Source: Verrucomicrobiota bacterium (GTDB taxonomy: Bacteria; Verrucomicrobiota; Verrucomicrobiia; Limisphaerales; JAEYXS01). Taken from it: a stretch of DNA of 64,000 bases. Location of the stretch: assembly GCA_023431185.1 (NCBI GenBank), contig JAEYXS010000065.1, positions 62,001 through 126,000 of the forward strand, in the 5' to 3' direction. Each line of letters starts with the position of its first letter. Position 1 is the stretch's first letter. The notes under the pieces are model-generated. The model ran no database searches. It was not told the origin of the DNA and worked only from the letters and a program-made list of their open reading frames with translations. The translations under genes were made by a program, and so were the position numbers. Positions 25,252-34,190 of this stretch are shown here, piece by piece.

Positions 25252-26427
25252 ATGAACACGACACGGCGGAATCTCATCACATGGCTCGGGGTGGCGGTTT
25301 ATGCTTTGGCGTTTTCTGCCAGTGCGCAGAAGCTGCCGATGGATTCACCGCAGGGCATCGCAAAGAGTTTGCTGCCGTTCGTGGAGCAGAACGCCTTGGC
25401 GGGGGCGGTCACCGTGGTGGTGAGCAAGGACAAGATACTAAGTGTGGAGACGGTGGGGTATGCGGATATCGCGAAGCAGAAGCCGATGAAGGCGGACAGC
25501 ATCTTTTGGATCGCCTCGATGACGAAAGCGATCACGGGCACGGCGGTGATGCTGCTAGTGGATGAGGGGAAGATCGATCTGGATGCGCCGGTGGAGAAGT
25601 ATCTGCCGGAGTTCAAGGGGCAGATGGTCATCGCGGAGAAAGATGACAACCATGTGCTGTTGAAAAAGCCGACGCGACCGGTGACGGTGCGCAACATGCT
25701 TTCGCATACGAGCGGGATGGCGTTCAAATCAGGCATCGAGGAGCCGACGCTGGACATGCTGCCGCTGGCGACGGTGGTGCGGAGCTATGCGATGTCGCCC
25801 TTGTTGCATGAGCCGGACAGCAAGTATCTCTACAGCAATGAGGGGATCAATACGGCGGGAAGGATCATCGAGGTGGTGAGCGGGATGTCTTATGAGGAGT
25901 TCATGAACGCGCGGCTGTTCTATCCGCTGGGGATGAAGGACACGGGGTTCTGGCTGACAAAGAAGCAGGTGGAGCGGCTGGCGAAGACGTACAAGCCGAA
26001 TGCGGCGAAGAACGGATTGGAGGAGACGCGGACGCAGTATCTTTTTTATCCGCTGGATGAGCCGCGGCGGCAGCCGATGCCGGGTGGCGGGTTGTTCTCC
26101 ACAGGACATGATGTGGCGCGGTTCTGCCAGATGATCTTGAACGGGGGCGAACTGGACGGGAGACGTTATCTCTCGGAGAAGGCCGTCGCGGAGATGTCGA
26201 AGCGGCAGACACCGGCGAATCTGAAGGAGAGTTACGGGCTGGGCTGGGCAGTGCAGGGGAATGGGGAGTTCGGACATGGTGGTGCGCTTTCTACAAACAT
26301 GACGATCCATAAGGATAAAGGGCTGGCGACGATCTATCTGGTGCAGCATCAGGGTTATGCTGGGCCGGATGGGGGGAAGATCCAGCCGGCGTTCCGGAAG
26401 GCGGCGCTGGAGAAGTTCGGGAAATAG
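25252..26427 (+). CDS. Exported serine hydrolase, beta-lactamase/PBP4* family
   Basis: A 391-residue class C beta-lactamase-like enzyme with a signal peptide (RRNLITWLGVAVYALAFSASA). It carries the three family motifs: S89-M-T-K92, Y194-S-N196 and H342-G-G344. Further matches are GKIDLDAPVEKYLPEF and MLSHTSGM. Such proteins are mostly esterases or peptidoglycan peptidases, not resistance enzymes, so the substrate is left open. The frame runs open for 171 codons upstream through the previous gene, but the signal peptide fixes the start at 25252. Confidence 0.9.
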   Translation: MNTTRRNLITWLGVAVYALAFSASAQKLPMDSPQGIAKSLLPFVEQNALAGAVTVVVSKDKILSVETVGYADIAKQKPMKADSIFWIASMTKAITGTAVMLLVDEGKIDLDAPVEKYLPEFKGQMVIAEKDDNHVLLKKPTRPVTVRNMLSHTSGMAFKSGIEEPTLDMLPLATVVRSYAMSPLLHEPDSKYLYSNEGINTAGRIIEVVSGMSYEEFMNARLFYPLGMKDTGFWLTKKQVERLAKTYKPNAAKNGLEETRTQYLFYPLDEPRRQPMPGGGLFSTGHDVARFCQMILNGGELDGRRYLSEKAVAEMSKRQTPANLKESYGLGWAVQGNGEFGHGGALSTNMTIHKDKGLATIYLVQHQGYAGPDGGKIQPAFRKAALEKFGK

Positions 26428-26526
26428 CCGACGCAATGGGGAGAAAGATGGCGTTTCTTTGGAATTGCCCGCTGACGCTCCAGCAGGTTTTCTTAGCGGT
26501 GACAAACCTGAGGTTGAGGGAACGCC

Positions 26527-28473
26527 ATGTTATTGCGCCAGGTCGCCACTGATTATTCGAAGCACCCATTGCTGCCGGGGGCGGTGTTGGTCTGCATTTC
26601 GGGTGACGGTCAGACACGGCGCTTGAGCCAGTTCACGGCGGATGACCTGGCGGATTACAACAAGTTGACGGTCAAGGAGATCGTCGCGCACTTGCGCCAG
26701 TCCGGAGTGCTGGGGGAAGAGCAGGGGAATGACCTGCTCCAGCTCGATGCGGATTATCGTCAGTGGCACAAGTATGTGCAGGAGCATATACCGGAGGTCT
26801 GCCGCATCACGGAGTGTCATCAGGAATCGGTGTTGCGGCTGCAACGGGCCCTGTTCAGTGCCAAGCTGCTCGCGGAGTTCTTGGAAATCCTGACCCCGCC
26901 GCAAGTCTCCTTTGAGAAAACATCGCAAGGGACGACTGATCTGCTGGCGAGCCTGAATGAATCCTTTCGCAAGATCGTGGGCGGTATCTGGTCGGTGATG
27001 GTGGCGGAGGATGACCGTTCGCTGGTGGCGGATGCTTCGGCGCAGTTTTGGGTGGCATGCCTTTATAGCAACGGCCCGCAGAAGATGGCCGGTGGTTTCA
27101 TCGGACTTTTCCAACGGCATAATCGGGAAAGATTCGAAGCGTTGACGGGCCGCATCAATGGTACGGGACCGTTGCGGGTGAAGGATGAGGTGTCGGACTT
27201 CATGCACCAGACGGCGGAGCGATTGCAGCATTTGCGTGAAGCAGTCAAAGAGACGGTGAAGGCCGGGCTGGATCAACCATTCCGCGAGATCGCGCGGGTC
27301 ATCACCAAGCTCGAACTGCCGCCGTTGGTCATCTTGTTCTACGATTCGCTGCTGCGTGAGGTATGTGATGCATTGGCGGGCATTGATGGCGATTTTTCGG
27401 CGAAGGAGAACCGTTTCGTGCAATACCTGCTGGAGCAGACTTCGGCCATTTGCCACGAAGTGCAACGTCAGGCGGCGGAATCGGCACAGGTGGTGGGGCA
27501 TGACCGGCTGGATGAGATTCTCAAGGAGTTGGATGACTTGGTGGGGCTGGACGTGGTGAAGCAAAAGGTGCGGGAGGTGGCGAACTTCGCGCGGCTCCAA
27601 CAGATGCGCATCGGGCAGGGGATGCCCGCCATCCCGGCCACGTATCACACCGTCTATACCGGCAATCCGGGCACGGGCAAGACCACGATGGCACGATTGA
27701 TGGGCCGCATTTTCCGAGTGCTGGGCGTCTTGAAGAAAAGGCATGTGGTGGAGTGCGATCGCGCAGCGCTGGTGGCAGAGTATGTGGGGCAGACGGCGCC
27801 GCGCACGAATGCCGTGGTGGATTCCGCACTGGATGGCATCCTGTTCATCGATGAGGCGTATACGCTGGCGAAGGAGGGCGAGGATTTCGGGCGCGAAGCC
27901 ATCGATACGCTACTGAAGCGCATGGAGGATAATCGGGACCGGCTCATTGTGATCGTGGCGGGCTATCCGGAAAACATGCGGACGTTCATTGATTCCAATC
28001 CGGGCCTGAGTTCCCGTTTCACCCGCTACATCGAGTTCCCCGATTACACGGTGCCGGAGCTGTGCCGCATCTTCGCCAGTATCTGTCGCAAGAATGCGCT
28101 GCACCTCACGCCGGGCTTGCGGGAGAAGCTGGTGCATCATTTCACCTATCTGCGTGAGCGGGCGGATGAGCAATTCGGCAATGCACGGCTGGTGCGAAAT
28201 TGTTTCGAGGCGGCGATCAATGCCCAGGCGATGCGCCTGGCAGCGAGCGGTGATTTCAGTCCATCGGCTCTGAGTAATCTGTCGGAAGAAGACCTGAGTT
28301 CACCCGCGCAGGAACAGTTGCAGGCGTATCGGGCGGCGGGGAAGTATTACGAGGTGAAGTGTCCGAGTTGTGGCACGGTGTATACGTGGTCGCCGGATCT
28401 GAAACTGAAGGAGGGCGTCTGCACGAATTGTGGGAAGCAGTACAGTTGTGAGTTTGGCGAGATAGTTAAGTAG
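26527..28473 (+). CDS. AAA+ ATPase with N-terminal helical region and C-terminal zinc ribbon
   Basis: A 648-residue protein of unusual build. Residues 1-340 are helical and unfamiliar, apart from a TerB-like hint (ALAGIDGDFSAKENRFVQYL) near 285-305. Residues about 345-580 are a CbbX/SpoVK/EccA-type AAA+ module: Walker A GNPGTGKT (379-386), YVGQTAPRT pore loop, Walker B LFIDEAY (439-445), and GLSSRFTRYIEFPDY. The end carries a zinc ribbon: C612-x-x-C615 and C632-x-x-C635. AAA proteins of this group remodel rubisco or move secretion substrates, but neither is present here, so the target is unknown. The start ATG has a good upstream GAGGGA. Confidence 0.82.
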   Translation: MLLRQVATDYSKHPLLPGAVLVCISGDGQTRRLSQFTADDLADYNKLTVKEIVAHLRQSGVLGEEQGNDLLQLDADYRQWHKYVQEHIPEVCRITECHQESVLRLQRALFSAKLLAEFLEILTPPQVSFEKTSQGTTDLLASLNESFRKIVGGIWSVMVAEDDRSLVADASAQFWVACLYSNGPQKMAGGFIGLFQRHNRERFEALTGRINGTGPLRVKDEVSDFMHQTAERLQHLREAVKETVKAGLDQPFREIARVITKLELPPLVILFYDSLLREVCDALAGIDGDFSAKENRFVQYLLEQTSAICHEVQRQAAESAQVVGHDRLDEILKELDDLVGLDVVKQKVREVANFARLQQMRIGQGMPAIPATYHTVYTGNPGTGKTTMARLMGRIFRVLGVLKKRHVVECDRAALVAEYVGQTAPRTNAVVDSALDGILFIDEAYTLAKEGEDFGREAIDTLLKRMEDNRDRLIVIVAGYPENMRTFIDSNPGLSSRFTRYIEFPDYTVPELCRIFASICRKNALHLTPGLREKLVHHFTYLRERADEQFGNARLVRNCFEAAINAQAMRLAASGDFSPSALSNLSEEDLSSPAQEQLQAYRAAGKYYEVKCPSCGTVYTWSPDLKLKEGVCTNCGKQYSCEFGEIVK

Positions 28474-28533
28474 CAGTTTCCTGCTATCATTTCAGTAGGT
28501 TTGGGGTATGCTAGGCTCACTGAATTTTTGGCG

Positions 28534-29172
28534 ATGCGTGTAAGAATCAAAATTTGCGGGATCACGTCGGTTGGTGATGCCCAGGCGGTGGCGGAGGCCG
28601 GAGCGGATGCCATCGGGCTGATGCTTTGGGGGCCGAGCAAGCGGTTTGTGACCAATGCGAAAGCGGCGGAGATCGTGCGGTCATTGCCGCCGTTCGTGAG
28701 CAAGGTGGGTGTGTTTGTGGACCCGACGGCGGAAGAAGTATTTCGTGCCGTAAAGGAGATCGGGCTGGATACCATCCAATTGCACGGGGAGGAGACGCCG
28801 GAGTTTTGCCGGCAATTCGCGCCGCTGAAGGTGATGAAGGCGTTTCGGGTGAAGGATGCGTCTTCGCTCGTCACGTTGACGGATTACAATACGGACGCGT
28901 GGTTGCTGGACAGCTATGTGGCGGGTCAGCAGGGTGGCACGGGCGCGGTTTTTAACTGGGACTTGGCGGTGCAGGCGAAAGATTCCGGGAAACCCATCGT
29001 GCTGGCGGGCGGGCTTACGCCGGAGAATATCGCGGAGGCGGTGCATGAGGTGTGGCCGTATGGGGTGGATGTCTCGAGCGGTGTGGAATCGGCTCCGGGG
29101 AAGAAGGATGCGGAGTTGATCCGGCGGTTGGTGGCGGGAGTGAGGAGCGTCGAGGTGAGTGAGGGGGGATAA
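28534..29172 (+). CDS. trpF: Phosphoribosylanthranilate isomerase
   Basis: Catalyses the third step of tryptophan synthesis from anthranilate, an Amadori rearrangement on a TIM barrel. The 212-residue product begins MRVRIKICGIT with catalytic Cys in KICG, and continues with GLMLWGPSKRFV, KVGVFVDP, TIQLHGEETPEFC and, near the end, LAGGLTPENIAEAV and GVDVSSGVESAPGKKD, where the Asp acts as general acid. The start is set at the ATG 33 bases into the open frame, to match the family. No other trp genes are nearby. Confidence 0.95.
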   Translation: MRVRIKICGITSVGDAQAVAEAGADAIGLMLWGPSKRFVTNAKAAEIVRSLPPFVSKVGVFVDPTAEEVFRAVKEIGLDTIQLHGEETPEFCRQFAPLKVMKAFRVKDASSLVTLTDYNTDAWLLDSYVAGQQGGTGAVFNWDLAVQAKDSGKPIVLAGGLTPENIAEAVHEVWPYGVDVSSGVESAPGKKDAELIRRLVAGVRSVEVSEGG

Positions 29173-29509
29173 AGAAGGCTTACTTCCGCGCACTGAGGAA
29201 CCAGCCTGGTCATTGGGCAGACACTGAATCGGAACTCCCAATCGTAGGGAGGGAGGAAACGGCACTGCACTCGGGGAAACAATTTAGAATTAAGAAAGGA
29301 GAATGAAGTAACAGTGGATTCGATTAAAGGCTTTGGTGGTTCCAAGTTCCTGCTGGTGGTTGGCGTTAGCGTAAAGGTGAAGTTTGGGACGGCGTGGAAG
29401 CCATCCTTACCTGGTTTAGTTTTAGCCTGCTAACGTCGGTTGCGGTTGTGAGGGATAACATCTCATTGAATTTGTCCATTTGGTCACCATAATCGGGTGC
29501 ATTCAATCT
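29173..29509. other. Gene-free spacer after trpF
   Basis: No gene is supported in these 337 bases; the only open frames are short ones overlapping trpF on the other strand. No clear hairpin, tRNA or promoter was recognised. It should carry the promoter of the esterase/SMP-30 gene. Confidence 0.4.
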
Positions 29510-31255
29510 ATGCGCCTGACATCTGTTTTTGTTCTCGCTTCGTCATTGCTCATCGCGGCCAGCGTGTTTGCGGCGGATGAGTATCCGGTCCACCCTGATT
29601 CCAAGAAGCAAGAGGGGGTGCCGCAGGGGGAGTTGATCAAGTTCAGCTTCGAGAAGAGCAAGGTGTTCCCGGGGACGATACGCGATGTGACGGTGTATGT
29701 GCCGAAGCAGTATGACGGCAAGACGCCCGCGTGCGTGTATGTGAACCAGGACGGGGTACAATGGGGCGCGCCGACGGTGTTCGACAATCTCATCCACAAG
29801 AAGGACATGCCGGTGACGATCGGGGTCTTCGTGGTGCATGGCCGGGTGAAGGAGGCGAACACGAATGCCTTGCCGCGGTTCAATCGCAGTTACGAATACG
29901 ATGGTCTCGGTGGGGATTACGCCAAGTTCGTGCTTGAAGAGTTGCTCCCGGAAGTGGAGACGAAGAAGACGGCGGATGGAAGGGTAATCGTGCTCTCCAA
30001 GAACGGCAATGACCGGGCGATCGGTGGCTCGAGCAGCGGCGCGGTGTGTGCCTTCACGGCGGCTTGGGAGCGGTCGGATGGGTTCAGCCGGGTGTTCAGC
30101 ACGATCGGCACGTATGTGGGTCTGCGCGGGGCGGATGAGTATCCGATCCTCGTGCGCAAATTTGAGCCGAAGCCGTTGCGGGTGTTCCTGCAGGATGGCA
30201 GCAATGACTTAAACATCTACGCTGGCGATTGGTGGATCGTGAATCAGGCGATGCAGCGGTCGTTTGCGTTCGCGGGTTATGAGCATTCGTTCGTGTGGGG
30301 CGAGGGTGGACACAATGGCAAGCACGGCACGGCGGTGTTCCCGGATGCGATGCGTTATCTGTGGAAGGGCTGGCCGGAGCCGGTGAAGAAGGGGCAGGGC
30401 TCGCCGCAGTTGAAGGACATTCTCATCCCGGGTGAAGAGTGGCAGGTCGCGGCGGAAGGCTACAAGGGCACGGAAGGTGTGGCGGTGAATGCGAAGGGTG
30501 AGGTGTTCTTCAACACGGGCGGGATGAAGAAAACGATGAAGCTGGTGGAGGGCAAGGCGGTGACGTTCGTGGAGGATAATAACTTGGGTGATGGCCAGCG
30601 TTTCGGACCGGATGGGCGGCTCTACACGGTTTGCGCGGCGACGAGCAACATCGTGGCGTATGCGACAGATGGTAAGGCGACGGTGATCGCATCGGGCTTC
30701 AAAGGCAACGACCTGACGGTGGCGAACAATGGGAACATCTACGTGACCGAATCGAGCTGGGATCGCGTGAGTCCGAGCAAGGTCTGGCTGGTGAAGCCGG
30801 ATGGCACGAAGAAGGTGGTGGATTCGGGATTGATCTTCGCGAATGGCATCACGCTGTCGCCGGACCAGACGCTGCTCTATGTCTCGGACATGAAGACGCG
30901 CTGGGTATATAGCTATCAGGTGAAGGCGGATGGCACGTTGCAGCACAAGCAGAAGTATTACTGGCTGCACGAGCCGGACAATCGCCAGGATGCGGGCTCC
31001 GATGGCATGCGCGTGGATCGTGATGGCCGTCTTTGGGTGGCTACGGCGATGGGACTTCAGGTGTGTGATCAGGCGGGTCGCGTGAACTGCATCATCCCGA
31101 CACCGAATGGACGGGTGTCGAATCTGGATTTCGGTGGTGAGAACTTCGATACGCTCTATGCCGCGTGCGGGCCGGTGATCTACAAGCGCAAGATCAAGGT
31201 GAAGGGGGCGCCGAATTTCCTGGCACCGCATAAGCCAGCGGCGCCGAGACTCTAA
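29510..31255 (+). CDS. Exported two-domain enzyme: esterase plus SMP-30/gluconolactonase
   Basis: A 581-residue secreted fusion. A signal peptide ends at about residue 21 (ASVFA). Residues about 25-295 form an esterase-D/enterochelin-esterase-like alpha/beta hydrolase, with nucleophile S175 in GGSSSG and a GGHNGKHG motif near the catalytic His. Residues about 310-570 form an SMP-30/gluconolactonase beta-propeller (YKGTEGVAVNAKGEVFF, GLIFANGITLSPDQTLLYVSD, GSDGMRVDRDGRLWVA). Both activities act on ester or lactone bonds, which suggests a carbohydrate-ester substrate outside the cell. The sulfite-oxidase-like gene starts 11 bases later; a related esterase follows it. The chosen ATG gives the signal peptide; the frame opens 30 bases earlier. 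Confidence 0.85.
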   Translation: MRLTSVFVLASSLLIAASVFAADEYPVHPDSKKQEGVPQGELIKFSFEKSKVFPGTIRDVTVYVPKQYDGKTPACVYVNQDGVQWGAPTVFDNLIHKKDMPVTIGVFVVHGRVKEANTNALPRFNRSYEYDGLGGDYAKFVLEELLPEVETKKTADGRVIVLSKNGNDRAIGGSSSGAVCAFTAAWERSDGFSRVFSTIGTYVGLRGADEYPILVRKFEPKPLRVFLQDGSNDLNIYAGDWWIVNQAMQRSFAFAGYEHSFVWGEGGHNGKHGTAVFPDAMRYLWKGWPEPVKKGQGSPQLKDILIPGEEWQVAAEGYKGTEGVAVNAKGEVFFNTGGMKKTMKLVEGKAVTFVEDNNLGDGQRFGPDGRLYTVCAATSNIVAYATDGKATVIASGFKGNDLTVANNGNIYVTESSWDRVSPSKVWLVKPDGTKKVVDSGLIFANGITLSPDQTLLYVSDMKTRWVYSYQVKADGTLQHKQKYYWLHEPDNRQDAGSDGMRVDRDGRLWVATAMGLQVCDQAGRVNCIIPTPNGRVSNLDFGGENFDTLYAACGPVIYKRKIKVKGAPNFLAPHKPAAPRL

Positions 31256-31266
31256 TCAATCCGAAT

Positions 31267-32421
31267 ATGAAGACCATTTCACGCAGAGCTGTCCTTAAAG
31301 GCAGTGTGGCATTTGCAGCGTTGGCGTTTGCCCAGCGGCCATTGTCGGTGTTCGGTTTTGGTGAGCCCGAAGAGGGGGCAGTGCTGGTGCCGTTCACCAC
31401 GCCGCAGCCGAAGAATCCCAACCGGCCGATGGTGCAGTGGGAAGAATTGAAGACGTGGACCACACCGAACGAGAACGTTTATGTGGTGAGCCATTACAAC
31501 ACGCCGGTCATTGAGGCGGACCAGTGGAAGCTGGAGATCGGCGGGTTCGTCGAGAAGCCGATCACGTTGACGCTGACGGACCTGAAGAAGCGGCCGCAGA
31601 AGGAAATCATGGCCACGCTGGAATGCGGTGGCAACGGGGCAAGCCCAAATTTCATGGGAGCGGTGGCGAACGTGAAATGGAAGGGCACTCCGCTGGCCCC
31701 GATCCTGAAGCAGTGCGGGATCAAGAAGCGGGGTGTCGAGGTGGTGTTCATCGGCACGGACGAGAAGCGGGAGAAGATCCGGGAAGCGGAGTTTGACATG
31801 CGGTTCTCGCGGAGCCTGTCCCTGACAGATGCGATGCAGGACAAGATCATGCTGTGCTGGGAGATGAATGGGCAGCCGTTGGCGAAGGAACATGGGTATC
31901 CGTTGCGGCTGATCGTGCCGGGCTGGTATGGTGTGGCGTGGGTGAAGTGGTTATCGCGCATCGAAGTGCAGGACCGGCGGTTCATGAGCAAGTACATGGC
32001 GCGTGAATATGTGACCATTCGCGGTGAGGAACAGGCGGATGGGGATGTGCTGTATCGTGAGACCTCGGTAAGTTTCATGAATGTGAAGAGCATCGTGGCG
32101 CGGGTGTTGAAGCTGAAGGACGGAACCTTGCGTGTGCAGGGGGCGGCGTGGAGCGATGGCACGCCGATCAAATCGGTGGAACTCAAGCTGGATGATGGGA
32201 CGTGGCAGAAGGCGACTTTGGACAAGACGAACCATTCGGAGTATTCGTGGACGTTCTGGAGCTATGACTGGAAGGGTGCGGGGGAAGGGGAGCATACGCT
32301 GATTTCTAGAGCGACGGATGAAGATGGACGCGAGCAACCGGCGGCGGATGATCCGACGATCAAGTTGAAGAAGACGTATTGGGAGGCGAACCAGCAGGTG
32401 GTGCGGAAGATCAAAATCTGA
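31267..32421 (+). CDS. Tat-exported sulfite-oxidase-family molybdoenzyme
   Basis: A 384-residue periplasmic oxidoreductase. The N-terminus has a twin-arginine signal (ISRRAVLKGS). The molybdopterin-binding domain has the metal-ligand Cys C120 in ATLECGGNG, then WKGTPLAPILKQCG and HGYPLRLIVPGWYGVAWVKWL, the latter well conserved in the family. A C-terminal Mo-co dimerisation domain (about 280-380) is also present. No heme domain is seen, so electrons must pass to a separate cytochrome. It sits between two related esterase genes, an arrangement whose meaning is unclear; the substrate might not be sulfite. Confidence 0.9.
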   Translation: MKTISRRAVLKGSVAFAALAFAQRPLSVFGFGEPEEGAVLVPFTTPQPKNPNRPMVQWEELKTWTTPNENVYVVSHYNTPVIEADQWKLEIGGFVEKPITLTLTDLKKRPQKEIMATLECGGNGASPNFMGAVANVKWKGTPLAPILKQCGIKKRGVEVVFIGTDEKREKIREAEFDMRFSRSLSLTDAMQDKIMLCWEMNGQPLAKEHGYPLRLIVPGWYGVAWVKWLSRIEVQDRRFMSKYMAREYVTIRGEEQADGDVLYRETSVSFMNVKSIVARVLKLKDGTLRVQGAAWSDGTPIKSVELKLDDGTWQKATLDKTNHSEYSWTFWSYDWKGAGEGEHTLISRATDEDGREQPAADDPTIKLKKTYWEANQQVVRKIKI

Positions 32422-32482
32422 AGGGCGAGGTAAGATGCCGCAGAACATTGACAGCGGGGCCAACTCGCGCAGTATTCAGGGC

Positions 32483-33418
32483 ATGCAATTTCTCCGTATG
32501 CGTGCTGCTTTGGTGGCGTTTATGTGTCTCTCGTTCACGGCTGTCGTGCTGGCGGCGGATGATTACAAGTTAGGGCCGGATTCGCAGGTGAAGGCAGGAG
32601 TGCCGCAAGGGAAGGTGGAGAAGTTCACGCTCAAGGACAGCAAGGTGTTCCCCGGTACGACGCGCGATTACTGGACCTACGTGCCGGCGCAGTATGACGC
32701 CGCCAAACCCGCGAGTCTCATGGTTTTCCAGGATGGCGGAGGCATGGTGAGTGCGACCGGTTCCTATCGGGTGCCGGTGGTGTTTGATAACCTGATCGCC
32801 TCGAAGGAAATGCCGGTGACCATCGCACTTTTCATCAATCCAGGGACTTATCCGGCGGCGGAGAAGGGGCAGCAGGCGCGCTCGAATCGCAGTTATGAGT
32901 ATGATTCAGTGACGAACCTGTACGCTCGGTTCCTCATTGAGGAGATGCTGCCCGATTTGGAGAAGAAGTATAACCTCAGCAAGAGTCCGGCGGATCGGGC
33001 GATCTGCGGGAACAGCTCGGGAGCGATCTGTGCTTTCACGGTGGCATGGGAGCGGCCGGATGTGTTCGGCAAGGTGGTGAGCCACATCGGCAGCTTCACG
33101 AATATTCGCGGTGGCCATGTCTATCCGTCATTGATTCGCAAGACGAAGCCGGAGAATGCGAAGAACTATTATCTGCCTTCCACGATGAATTTGCTCGAGG
33201 GCCGCCGGAAAATCCGGGTCTTCCTGCAAGACGGTTCAACGGATCTCGACAATATGCACGGTAACTGGCCGCTGGCGAACCAGGACATGGCGGCAGCGCT
33301 GAAGTACGCGGGGTGGGATTACAAGTTTGTGTTCGGCGATGGCGGGCACAACGGCAAACACGGCGGCAGCATCTTCCCGGATACGATGCGGTGGTTGTGG
33401 CGGGATTCGCCGAAGTAG
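32483..33418 (+). CDS. Exported esterase, relative of the N-terminal domain of the 29.5-kb gene
   Basis: A 311-residue secreted alpha/beta hydrolase of the esterase-D type. A signal peptide (about 24 residues, ending VVLA) precedes the enzyme. Nucleophile S178 lies in GNSSG, and GDGGHNGKHGG carries the likely catalytic His. It shares many landmarks with the esterase part of the gene at 29.5 kb (KVFPGT.RD, YVP.QYD, RSYEYD, RVFLQDGS.DL, GGHNGKHG), so one probably arose from the other by duplication. It lacks the SMP-30 half. The start could be 15 bases later or 48 earlier. Confidence 0.85.
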   Translation: MQFLRMRAALVAFMCLSFTAVVLAADDYKLGPDSQVKAGVPQGKVEKFTLKDSKVFPGTTRDYWTYVPAQYDAAKPASLMVFQDGGGMVSATGSYRVPVVFDNLIASKEMPVTIALFINPGTYPAAEKGQQARSNRSYEYDSVTNLYARFLIEEMLPDLEKKYNLSKSPADRAICGNSSGAICAFTVAWERPDVFGKVVSHIGSFTNIRGGHVYPSLIRKTKPENAKNYYLPSTMNLLEGRRKIRVFLQDGSTDLDNMHGNWPLANQDMAAALKYAGWDYKFVFGDGGHNGKHGGSIFPDTMRWLWRDSPK

Positions 33419-33475
33419 GGTTCAACCACAGAATATACAAAATACACGGAAAGGGCAAAGGGAGAGAGCTGCAGT

Positions 33476-33657
33476 TTAGAGCGGTTTAAAAAATACTGTA
33501 GCCGATTGTACAGGGAGCGAAGCGAGCGGTCTTTTTGGGTGGTGGCGTCGTTTCGGCTCAGTCACAGGGTCTTTGGAACCTGCCCCTTCGCCAAAGCCTC
33601 GTCACCACCCAAAAATCCTCGCTCCAATCGGCCGCATTATTTTTTAAAACGCTCTAA
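33476..33657. repeat. Long imperfect inverted repeat (about 180 bases)
   Basis: The left arm begins TTAGAGCGGTTTAAAAAATA at 33476. The right arm is its near reverse complement ending at 33657. The match continues through GCCGATTG, GGAGCGA and TTTTTGGGTGGTG for about 75 bases per arm, leaving a loop of about 30 bases. It could fold into one long hairpin in RNA or DNA. It touches the stop codon of the membrane protein gene on the minus strand. No coding frame explains it. Confidence 0.7.
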
Positions 33658-34190
33658 TCTTCGGTGATGAACTGCCACTGGTTGTCCAGGCTGATCATGG
33701 ACCAGAGGTTGAAGGGGATGTGATCAGGCGTGGTCTGAACGAAGCCGGTGTTGCCGCCGGGACGGGGAACTGTCCAGAGGCAGACGATACCGTGAGAGGA
33801 GAGTTCGGCTTTGGTCACCCGGAAGAATCCAGCTTGCACGGGAGTGGTGATTTTTTCGCCTGATTGGATGCGTTGCGCCAAGGCGTGAAGCGAAGCATGC
33901 GAGAGAGCGTAGGTGAGGCGCATGGGCCAGAGCGTGAAGCAAGAGGAGATAATCAGGGTCAGACTGGACAGGCCCACCAACAGATGGGTGAAGCGGCGAC
34001 TGGTGGAGATCGTTTGACCCAAGAGAGTCAATGCGGCGGTGACTATAAGCAAAGAGGAGCAGAGCAGATAGGCGGGGAGCAGCACATCCCCAAAACCGAT
34101 AGCGGTCAACACTACAATTGTGCATGCGGAAAGGAGGCAGTAAACGAGGCAGATGTACTCCCAGCGGGGTTTATAGCCGCATGGTTTCAT
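33654..34190 (-). CDS. Membrane protein of unknown function
   Basis: A 178-residue protein with three strongly hydrophobic helices at about residues 11-32, 37-58 and 68-90, then a roughly 90-residue soluble tail containing GFFRVTKAELSSHGIVCLWTV. No family is recognised. The tail may face the periplasm. The stop codon overlaps the end of the long inverted repeat described separately. Codon and base use look like the neighbours, and the second-strand frame is not better, so it is probably a real gene. Confidence 0.55.
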   Translation of the reverse strand: MKPCGYKPRWEYICLVYCLLSACTIVVLTAIGFGDVLLPAYLLCSSLLIVTAALTLLGQTISTSRRFTHLLVGLSSLTLIISSCFTLWPMRLTYALSHASLHALAQRIQSGEKITTPVQAGFFRVTKAELSSHGIVCLWTVPRPGGNTGFVQTTPDHIPFNLWSMISLDNQWQFITED

